Positions 1-5,633 of a DNA stretch of 13,190 nucleotides are shown one piece after another. The stretch's first letter is position 1. The number at the start of each line of letters is the position of its first letter. The DNA comes from Eubacteriales Family XIII. Incertae Sedis bacterium (GTDB lineage Bacteria > Bacillota > Clostridia > Peptostreptococcales > Anaerovoracaceae): positions 1-13,190 of the forward strand of contig JAIRTJ010000197.1 in assembly GCA_031254995.1 (NCBI GenBank). Reading direction: 5' to 3'. The notes under the pieces were generated by a model, which did no database searches, was not told the DNA's origin, and was given only the letters and a program-made list of their open reading frames with translations. The translations under genes and the position numbers were made by a program.

Positions 1-60
1 CTCAGAAGGGCGAAGGAAGGAGAGACGGATACCGCTTACGCGGACGCGCATAACGCATAA
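1..60 (+). CDS. C-terminal end of an unidentified protein (partial)
   Basis: The first frame from base 1 is open and reads LRRAKEGETDTAYADAHNA before a TAA at 58-60. Its codons (GAG, ACG, GCG, GAC, AAC) resemble those of the other genes here. A strong + strand intrinsic terminator begins 34 bases after the stop, which fits a gene end. The fragment is too short to assign a family. Frame 3 also stops nearby (51-53) and is the alternative, with less typical codon use. Confidence 0.35.
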   Translation, partial: LRRAKEGETDTAYADAHNA

Positions 61-93
61 CGAACACAATTGCGCGGAAAGTAAATGCACTGT

Positions 94-141
94 GCGAGAG
101 GCTTCTCCCCCCTGTGGGACGAAGCCTCTCGCCTTTTGTTT
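94..141 (+). terminator. Strong intrinsic (Rho-independent) terminator
   Basis: A perfect 12-bp inverted repeat, GCGAGAGGCTTC (94-105) and GAAGCCTCTCGC (121-132), can be extended inward by TCCC/GGGA across one unpaired base. It is followed directly by CTTTTGTTT. The T-rich tail lies on the + side only, so it ends transcription coming from the left edge and insulates the lipoprotein gene downstream. Confidence 0.85.
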
Positions 142-220
142 GCCGAGACATGTTTTCGACCTCGGCGGGCAGGCAATGAGCTCTGTGATATGGAAATATA
201 TTCCATTCGGCAACGCTCAC

Positions 221-290
221 TCCGAGACATGACGAGCCTGCCCGAAGCATGACGAGCCTGCCCGAAGCATGACGAATCTGCCCGAAGCAT
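221..290. repeat. 20-bp tandem repeat, about 3.5 units
   Basis: The unit GACGAGCCTGCCCGAAGCAT occurs at 231-250, 251-270 and 271-290. The first two copies are identical and the third differs by two adjacent bases (AA for GC). The ten bases before the array (221-230) match the second half of the unit at 7 of 10 positions, so a decayed half-unit probably lies there. The unit is not palindromic. It ends at a short palindrome (287-301). No function can be assigned; a slippage-prone microrepeat or protein-binding iterons are both possible. Confidence 0.85.
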
Positions 291-321
291 TGCCGCAATG
301 CGCGCCGATTTTTCGAAACAA

Positions 322-350
322 TATACATGGACGACAATACATGTTACAAT
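322..350 (+). promoter_or_regulatory. Candidate sigma-A promoter for the small lipoprotein gene
   Basis: TATACA (322-327, 4 of 6 to TTGACA) and TACAAT (345-350, 5 of 6 to TATAAT) are separated by 17 bases. If used, it gives a leader of nearly 200 bases before the ATG at 554. This is the best match seen in the spacer, but it rests on sequence inspection only. Confidence 0.35.
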
Positions 351-365
351 ATTTCAGATGAGAAT

Positions 366-390
366 TTGCCGAGGGAACCTCCCCCGGCAA
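366..390 (+). other. Small hairpin in the lipoprotein leader
   Basis: TTGCCG (366-371) pairs with CGGCAA (385-390), with a further GGG/CCC inside after one mismatch. No run of T follows, so it is not a normal terminator. It could stabilise the leader RNA or be chance. Confidence 0.3.
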
Positions 391-553
391 GTCGAATAAG
401 GGTCGTTTCGCGCTGTCTCGACGGTTCGCCATCGATTCTCGATGCGAGAAAAATGAGGACGAAGGATTCAGTTGCGTTGCGGACGACGGGTTTTGAAGGA
501 GCGACCGGTTCACAAGCGCGGCGAAGGTCGAAATTTCAACGGAAAGAATGATT

Positions 554-1156
554 ATGAAAAATGCAAATCGGGCAATTTCGATCGTTCTCGCGACCGCATT
601 GATCTTCGCTTTGGCGGGATGCGGTTTGACGGATCGATCGGATTCCGATATCGATAAAGAAGTGATCGACGCCGAGGATTCCGGTGCGCGCGTCGAGGAA
701 ATTGCGTTGGATCAAACGGTCGCGTCGACAGAATCGGGCATCGAGCTTTCGTTCCCCGCGACATGGAAGAGCCTTGATTTGAACGATGAAGCGTCCGTCG
801 AAATGGGCGACGAGGACGAAAAACGGTATCTCATCGTCGTCGAGGACGACGCCGTCAACCTCTCGGGAGACATGACCGTCGAGGGTTACGGGGATGTCGT
901 CATCGCGAACATGAAGCAGGATTTGACGAACGCGAAGGCGAGCGCTTGGACGCGCGTGAACGCGGGAACAGGCATCGAGGCTGCCCAATCCGAGGTCTCC
1001 GGCGTCTTTGGCGGGGGCGAAATCGGCTATTTGGTCACGATATTTCGCAATGAGGATACATTTTATCAGATTTCGGCTTGGTCGGCGCAATCCGCTTATG
1101 AAAACGGGAAGCCCTTATTCGACAGGATATTGGCGTCGGTAAAACTCCCCGAATGA
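554..1156 (+). CDS. Small secreted lipoprotein, PsbP/Mog1-like appearance
   Basis: A 200-residue protein with a lipoprotein signal: MKNANR, a hydrophobic core (AISIVLATALIFA), then the lipobox LAGC, so the lipidated cysteine is about residue 22. A Ser/Asp-rich linker follows, then a globular part beginning GIELSFPATW and ending with DRILASVKLPE. An 'FPxxW' strand near the start and a final helix are common in small PsbP/Mog1-fold lipoproteins of Firmicutes; this fold assignment is inference. The ATG at 554 is preferred over ATG 548 because GGAAAG (541-546) lies 7 bases before 554 but only one base before 548. Likely anchored to the outer face of the membrane. It has its own candidate promoter and terminator, so it looks monocistronic. 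No enzymatic motif is visible and the role is unknown. Confidence 0.85.
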   Translation: MKNANRAISIVLATALIFALAGCGLTDRSDSDIDKEVIDAEDSGARVEEIALDQTVASTESGIELSFPATWKSLDLNDEASVEMGDEDEKRYLIVVEDDAVNLSGDMTVEGYGDVVIANMKQDLTNAKASAWTRVNAGTGIEAAQSEVSGVFGGGEIGYLVTIFRNEDTFYQISAWSAQSAYENGKPLFDRILASVKLPE

Positions 1157-1184
1157 GGAATTTCGATTGAAATTTCATGTTTTT
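1157..1184 (+). terminator. Possible weak terminator after the lipoprotein gene
   Basis: GGAATTTC (1157-1164) and GAAATTTC (1169-1176) form an 8-bp stem with one G-U pair and a GATT loop. ATGTTTTT follows. The stem is AT-rich and starts directly at the stop codon, so termination may be partial. Confidence 0.4.
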
Positions 1185-1210
1185 GAAGAGTTGCGGATGT
1201 GCGCCCGCGC

Positions 1211-1239
1211 TTGCGCCGGAGCGGAAAATATAATATAAT
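1211..1239 (+). promoter_or_regulatory. Probable sigma-A promoter for the zinc-ribbon/pckA unit
   Basis: TTGCGC (1211-1216) and a perfect TATAAT (1234-1239) are spaced by 17 bases. A second overlapping TATAAT lies at 1229-1234. The start of transcription would be near 1246, giving a leader of roughly 35-40 bases to the ATG at 1283. The GGAGG at 1272-1276, six bases before the ATG, is an excellent ribosome binding site. Confidence 0.6.
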
Positions 1240-1282
1240 CAAAGGAACAATCGGATGAGAGTTTCTGTACCGGAGGAGACGG

Positions 1283-3727
1283 ATGTATTGCAAAACGTGC
1301 GGAAATCTGTTGGATGACAACGATACCGTTTGCGGCGTTTGCGGAACTGCCGCAACATTGCAACAGGACAAACCTGATGAAGCCCGACCTGCGAGCGACG
1401 ACGCTTCATGGCCGTGGCACGCTTCCGGAGCCGCAAACACGGAAATCGAGAGAATAGCGCCGATTATCGATTCGCAAACGGAGAACGCGTCCCCGTTTGC
1501 GAATACGAAATCCGAATACGAACAGGAAGCGGAGGAATATGCTCGCTCAGTCGCGAATGAGGAGACCGTTGCGACGCCGAACATAACGGAGCCGCCGAGC
1601 GAAGAGCGACGCGATTTATTCAAAAAGCCCGATTTTAGTTGGGATACGGACATTTTTTCAACGGACAAACAGCGAAAAACAGAGGATATCGACTTTAAAT
1701 GGGGCGAGACGCCCCCATCTCCGGGCGCGGCCATCAACGCAGCCGCGTATGAGAAGGCCGTGGAAAACGCGGTCACTGAGCGCGTGGAAAAAGGAAAAGA
1801 CGTTTTCATGGACGACACCTTCCGCCTGCGAATGGATCCGGACGAGGAATCCCGCTTCATGTTCAGCAAAAAAAACGAAGAATTTCAGGAGTTGTTGGAT
1901 GAGGAATTCGAAAAAATCCGAAGCCGGCAAACCGAGATCGACGAAGAACGCAATCGAATCAATGAGGAAGTCATGAGTGCGGACGTCGCGACGCCTAAGA
2001 CATTGGTCACCGGCGAGAACGCGCTGAAGACGGCCGAGGATCGGATCGCGGAATTCCTCCAAAGAGCCGATCGAGAAATGCTCGAGCGAATCAACCAAAA
2101 GGTCAAAGCCCAGATCGACGAATTCGACCGCGATGGCGATGCGGTTCCGATCGACGAACCGCCGCGCGAGGAAGTGTTACTTCGCGAAGAGCCGGCGCAG
2201 AACGGCGGCGAGCATGAAGGATCATCCGCGGAAACGGATTTGTCGTCCGGCACGGATGCGCCCTATTCGATTTTCGGGGATCTCGGCGGTATTGCGTCTC
2301 CCTTCGAGTCGGGAAACGCGGCCGTTTCCGAGTCGCCTGCCGATGTCATCGCGGCGCTGTACGAAGATGTCGCTTTCCCTCCTTACGCCTTCCGCAACAA
2401 TAAATCCGCGAAGGTTCCCGACTTCGTAAATGAAACCGTCGTTTTCCCGTTTGACGAAATTGCGGATACCGCCGCGCCTGTTGCGCCCGAAGCGTCCGCA
2501 ATAACTGAGCCTGTGCCCGTCGCATCCGAAATGACTGAATCCGCGCCCGAAGCGTCTGCAATAATGGAGCCTGTGCCCGCCGCGCCCGTTTCTGAGGTGA
2601 AGGCCGCGGGTCTCGCCGCGAGGGAAAACGCCTCGGCGATCGGCGCGTTCGCAACATCCGGTGTGCATACTATATCCGGTACACCCGAGATGACTGAATC
2701 CGCGCCCGAAGCGTCCGCAATAACTGAGCCTGCGCCTGTCGCTCCCGCAATAACTGAGCCTGCGCCAACCGCGCCCGCAATAACGGAGCCTGTGCCCGGC
2801 GCGCCCGAAATGATTGAGCCTGCGCTTGCCGCGCCCGAAATGACGGGATCCGTGCTTGCCGCGCCCGAAATGACGGGATCCGTGTATGCCGGGCCCGAAA
2901 TTTCGAAACCCGCGCCTGTTGCGCCCAAATCAACGTCCGCAACGAGCGAACCGAAGCCCGAAGCCGCGACGAAAAAGCCAAAGACCGCATTGATGATCAT
3001 TTTGGATATTCTCGTGGTCTTGGCCGTTTTGTCTTTCGCGGTTTTCTCGATACTGAAATTCGTGCCGGACAGCGGTGCGGCGGAGTTTATCAACAAAGGC
3101 ATCGACAAGATTGAAGAACTGTTCGGGGGCGCGAAGGACGAAGGGTTCGTCGTCATCGATCTCGACAAAGACGACGGTTTCATCGATACGGAGACGGAAA
3201 CGATTCCGCCTGTCGCGGACAAGGACACTTTGGTAGCGAGTCAACTGTTCAACAACATCAACATCAAACAGGTGTTTTACGATCCGAACGCCGTCTACTC
3301 GGAGGGGGTCGATTATCCGTTCGCCGGCGCGGCGGAATCCGCGCCGATCGACAACGATTATTGGACGGTCGACGAAATGGGGAGAGTCCTATATGACGAG
3401 GCCGCAGTTGCCGCAGTCATACGGTTCAATTCCAAGCTGATCGACTGCATCAACAACGGCGGTACGGAAGCGCTGTCGGAACTCGTCGCGGGCAGCGCGG
3501 CGCAAGCGAAATTCGCGGACGAGGCCGGATCCTCGGAGCATTTGGAAATCGATTCATTGGGAATCGGGGACATCCGACAAAACGAAGGGTCGTTTTTCGT
3601 GTGGACCATTGAGACGGTGACGGAAACAAAGTCCGGTGTTGCGACGGCGAGCGTTCATCGGAAACTATATCAATTGACGCCGGATATTTCGACGATGCAA
3701 ATCAGCGATTACGCGATATTGGATTGA
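1283..3727 (+). CDS. Zinc-ribbon, single-TM protein with repetitive linker
   Basis: An 814-residue protein. Residues 1-20 form a zinc ribbon with Cys3, Cys6, Cys17 and Cys20 (CxxC...CxxC). Residues about 30-400 are acidic and low in complexity, with a charged, probably helical or coiled-coil stretch near 190-300. Residues about 405-547 carry Pro/Ala/Thr-rich ten-residue repeats. A KKPK patch precedes one membrane segment (about 569-592). By the positive-inside rule the ribbon and linker are cytoplasmic and the last 220 residues lie outside. The outer part ends in a small alpha/beta domain (VIRFNSKLIDCI...MQISDYAILD) that resembles the NTF2-like or TcaA-type extracellular domains of zinc-ribbon membrane proteins; that likeness is inference. 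GGAGG six bases upstream fixes the start. pckA follows 31 bases later, so the two are probably co-transcribed. Function unknown; a membrane sensor or envelope-stress factor is possible. Confidence 0.85.
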   Translation: MYCKTCGNLLDDNDTVCGVCGTAATLQQDKPDEARPASDDASWPWHASGAANTEIERIAPIIDSQTENASPFANTKSEYEQEAEEYARSVANEETVATPNITEPPSEERRDLFKKPDFSWDTDIFSTDKQRKTEDIDFKWGETPPSPGAAINAAAYEKAVENAVTERVEKGKDVFMDDTFRLRMDPDEESRFMFSKKNEEFQELLDEEFEKIRSRQTEIDEERNRINEEVMSADVATPKTLVTGENALKTAEDRIAEFLQRADREMLERINQKVKAQIDEFDRDGDAVPIDEPPREEVLLREEPAQNGGEHEGSSAETDLSSGTDAPYSIFGDLGGIASPFESGNAAVSESPADVIAALYEDVAFPPYAFRNNKSAKVPDFVNETVVFPFDEIADTAAPVAPEASAITEPVPVASEMTESAPEASAIMEPVPAAPVSEVKAAGLAARENASAIGAFATSGVHTISGTPEMTESAPEASAITEPAPVAPAITEPAPTAPAITEPVPGAPEMIEPALAAPEMTGSVLAAPEMTGSVYAGPEISKPAPVAPKSTSATSEPKPEAATKKPKTALMIILDILVVLAVLSFAVFSILKFVPDSGAAEFINKGIDKIEELFGGAKDEGFVVIDLDKDDGFIDTETETIPPVADKDTLVASQLFNNINIKQVFYDPNAVYSEGVDYPFAGAAESAPIDNDYWTVDEMGRVLYDEAAVAAVIRFNSKLIDCINNGGTEALSELVAGSAAQAKFADEAGSSEHLEIDSLGIGDIRQNEGSFFVWTIETVTETKSGVATASVHRKLYQLTPDISTMQISDYAILD
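2495..2584 (+). repeat. 30-bp coding repeats, first block (3 units)
   Basis: Three in-frame 30-bp units encode SAITEPVPVA, SEMTESAPEA and SAIMEPVPAA. They match the units of the larger block at 2684-2923. The two blocks are separated by 99 bases of non-repeat coding sequence that stays in frame. Confidence 0.8.
2684..2923 (+). repeat. 30-bp coding repeats, second block (8 units)
   Basis: Eight consecutive in-frame 30-bp units encode variants of P-[EA]-[MI]-[TI]-[EG]-[PS]-x-x-x-A, for example PAITEPAPTA, PAITEPVPGA and PEMTGSVLAA. Neighbouring units are nearly identical in DNA (those at 2834 and 2864 differ little), which points to recent expansion by slippage or unequal crossing-over. The product is an extended Pro/Ala/Thr linker before the membrane segment. 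Confidence 0.85.
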
Positions 3728-3758
3728 CCGGATATATAATAAGGAAAGAGAGGTCGTT

Positions 3759-5429
3759 ATGTCAAGCAGAGCAGGATTTAAGAGATCGGAGATTACACAG
3801 GGGAAGAGGGCTTTTTCCATGTCGCGCACTACGATAGAGAGCGCTTTTTACGGAAACAATGTCGTCAAGATTTTGGATTTAAAAGAGGCGTATCGGATGG
3901 CGGAGGCCGCCGCGGGAACAGTCGAAACAGATATGCCCATATATAAGCCGGAAGAAATCGGCCTGCCGAACGGCGCGAACATTTTGCTGTTCAACGACGG
4001 CGAGACCGTCGGGCGTTTCGCGGGCGCGAGGGTTATTCTCGGAGAAAAGGGCGTAGCGGAAGGCGAGATCGCGAAGGTCTTGCGAGAGGCGGCGTTCAAT
4101 ACGCGATACAAGAAGATGTATCACACGCAGGCTTACATCGGGCTGGACGCGGATTTTATAATAAAGGCGAATCTGCTCATTCCCGAAACATATGAAAACA
4201 CCTTGTTGAATTGGTTGCTCAACTTCCAGTACATCAACGAGTTTTACGATAAAATGTATGCGGATTCGGCGCCGATCGGGGACGAACCGGAGATCTTCAT
4301 TATGTCCGATCCGGACTTCAAGCATCCCAAGTTTCCTGATGGCTTGGCATATTTCGATCCCGAGCACAATTGCGCGTGCTTGCTCGGCATGAGATATTTT
4401 GGGGAACACAAGAAGGGGACGCTGACTTTGGCGTGGGGCATCGCGAATCGGAACGGATACGCGTCCTGCCACGGCGGCATGAAGCGAATGGTCAGAAAGG
4501 ACGGGGAGAAGCATGTCCTCGGCGTATTCGGACTGTCCGGATCCGGGAAATCCACGCTTACGCACGCGAAGCACGAGGGGAAATACGATGTGACGGTTCT
4601 CCACGACGATGCCTACGTCATCTCGACGGAGGACGGCAGCGCCGTGGCCTTGGAACCTTCGTATTTCGACAAGACGCAGGACTATCCGCTGACTTCTCCC
4701 GACAATAAATTCCTCATCACCGTGCAAAACTGCGGCGTCACGATCGACGACGAGGGCAAGAAGGTTTTGGTCACGGAGGATATTCGGAACGGAAACGGTC
4801 GGGCAATCAAATCCAAGCTCTGGGCGGCGAACCGAACGGACAAACTGGACGAGCCGATCAATACGATCTTCTGGCTCATGAAAGATCATTGTCTGCCGCC
4901 TGTCGTAAGACTGGACAATCCCGTCCTGGCGTCGGTCATGGGAGCCTGCCTCGCGACGAAGCGAACGACCGCCGAGAAACTTGCGGAGGGCGTCGATCCG
5001 GATGCTTTGGTGTTCGAGCCTTACGCGAACCCATTCAGGACTTATCCGCTCGTAGAGGATTACGAGAAATTCAAATATCTGTTCGCGAGCCGCGGCGTCC
5101 AATGCTACGCGATCAACACGGGACATTTTCTGGACAAGAAGATTCCCAAGGAAGTCACCATCGGCATCATCGAGGCCATCGTGGACGGGACTGCGGTATT
5201 CGAGGACTTCGGGCCGCTCAAGGGCATGGCCTTTTTGAATATAGAAGGGTTTTCTCCCGATTTTGAAAATGGCGCTTACAAGGAATTGGTCAAGAAACAG
5301 ATCGACGGGCGCATCGAATACCTGGATTCGCTCGAGACCTTCAAGGGCGGCAGGGATGCTCTGCCCCTTGAGGCGAAGGAAGAATTGGAAAAAATCGCGT
5401 TCGAAGCGGACAAGCGCGACGCGCGATGA
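3759..5429 (+). CDS. pckA: Phosphoenolpyruvate carboxykinase (ATP)
   Basis: Cytoplasmic enzyme interconverting oxaloacetate plus ATP and PEP plus CO2 plus ADP. In anaerobes it can run in the gluconeogenic or the carboxylating direction. At 556 residues it is close to the family's usual 530-540. Visible motifs are KKG at Lys218/Lys219 (metal and substrate lysines), SCHGG with His238 (metal ligand), the P-loop GLSGSGKST at 258-266, and the kinase-2 motif HDDAYVIS with Asp283 and Asp284. The order matches E. coli PckA. The sequence around them is divergent (SGSGKST rather than SGTGKTT; DDAYVI rather than DDEHGW), as in a clostridial branch of the family. Loss of activity is not indicated. GAGAGG (3748-3753) lies five bases before the chosen ATG; Met21 (3819) is a weaker alternative. 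Probably co-transcribed with the zinc-ribbon gene, though the two functions have no obvious link. Confidence 0.93.
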   Translation: MSSRAGFKRSEITQGKRAFSMSRTTIESAFYGNNVVKILDLKEAYRMAEAAAGTVETDMPIYKPEEIGLPNGANILLFNDGETVGRFAGARVILGEKGVAEGEIAKVLREAAFNTRYKKMYHTQAYIGLDADFIIKANLLIPETYENTLLNWLLNFQYINEFYDKMYADSAPIGDEPEIFIMSDPDFKHPKFPDGLAYFDPEHNCACLLGMRYFGEHKKGTLTLAWGIANRNGYASCHGGMKRMVRKDGEKHVLGVFGLSGSGKSTLTHAKHEGKYDVTVLHDDAYVISTEDGSAVALEPSYFDKTQDYPLTSPDNKFLITVQNCGVTIDDEGKKVLVTEDIRNGNGRAIKSKLWAANRTDKLDEPINTIFWLMKDHCLPPVVRLDNPVLASVMGACLATKRTTAEKLAEGVDPDALVFEPYANPFRTYPLVEDYEKFKYLFASRGVQCYAINTGHFLDKKIPKEVTIGIIEAIVDGTAVFEDFGPLKGMAFLNIEGFSPDFENGAYKELVKKQIDGRIEYLDSLETFKGGRDALPLEAKEELEKIAFEADKRDAR

Positions 5430-5469
5430 ATACGTTGCAATAAAAATAAAATAAAGTCGTTACAGCGAG

Positions 5470-5508
5470 GCGGGGGCAATTTTTCTTTTGCGAAAAAACT
5501 GTTCCCGC
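5470..5508 (+). terminator. Hairpin after pckA, possible terminator
   Basis: The left arm 5470-5485 pairs with 5492-5508. The lower stem has nine pairs including two G-U. One mismatch follows, then five A-T pairs and a closing C-G around a TTTTGC loop. There is no T run after the stem on the + strand, since the T-rich part lies inside the arm. Termination is therefore uncertain; it may instead be a structured leader or an attenuator before the UPF0182 gene. Confidence 0.4.
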
Positions 5509-5510
5509 AA

Positions 5511-5561
5511 GCGGCAATTCGTTTGCCGCGGCGAGCCGCGCGGTGACTTGCATCCCGCGCG
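5511..5561 (+). other. Two further GC-rich hairpins in the UPF0182 leader
   Basis: GCGGCAA (5511-5517) pairs with TTGCCGC (5523-5529) around a five-base loop. CGCGCGG (5537-5543) pairs with CCGCGCG (5555-5561) around eleven bases. The second ends just before the GAGG ribosome binding region (5565-5576). Together with the hairpin at 5470-5508, three stems lie in a row between pckA and the next gene. Confidence 0.45.
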
Positions 5562-5582
5562 ACAGAGGAAATGAGGCAAAAC

Positions 5583-5633
5583 ATGTCGAAAAGCAGCAAT
5601 AAATTGAAGATCGTCTAGATCGCGATTATCGCG
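5583..5633 (+). pseudogene. Upstream start of UPF0182 gene, broken by in-frame TAG
   Basis: ATG at 5583 has a good ribosome binding site (GAGG at 5573-5576, six-base spacer). It is in the same frame as the 2.9-kb UPF0182 frame. It reads MSKSSNKLKIV, then TAG at 5616-5618, then IAIIA and continues into the long frame. The segment gives the basic N-terminus and the first half of membrane segment 1 that the downstream GTG start lacks. This looks like the true ancestral start interrupted by one amber codon. Sequencing error, a real nonsense mutation, re-initiation at GTG 5634 or amber decoding are all possible. Confidence 0.65.

Larger units (their letters stand above)
142..553. other. Long intergenic region between terminator and lipoprotein gene
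   Basis: About 410 bases without a convincing gene. It holds the 20-bp tandem repeat (221-290), a GCATTG-CCG-CAATGC palindrome (287-301), a candidate promoter (322-350) and a leader hairpin (366-390). Short open frames cross it on both strands. None has a good ribosome binding site or a recognisable product, and those on the minus strand are open in several frames because of the repeat. Confidence 0.6.

Noticed and set aside
2..513. Three overlapping minus-strand open frames across the left spacer
   Set aside because: They share the 20-bp repeat, which is open in several frames on that strand, and they run through the terminator. They are best explained by the repeat, not by coding.
327..551. 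Open frame of 74 residues upstream of the small lipoprotein
   Set aside because: It has no ribosome binding site, a biased basic composition and no likeness to a known family. It overlaps a candidate promoter and the leader hairpin.
3735..3740. Perfect TATAAT just before pckA
   Set aside because: No -35 element lies 16-18 bases upstream, and transcription would start within the pckA ribosome binding site. Read-through from the zinc-ribbon gene is simpler.
3879..5126. Long minus-strand open frame of 415 residues opposite pckA
   Set aside because: It is a shadow of the pckA coding bias. pckA carries clear catalytic motifs and the opposite frame shows none.
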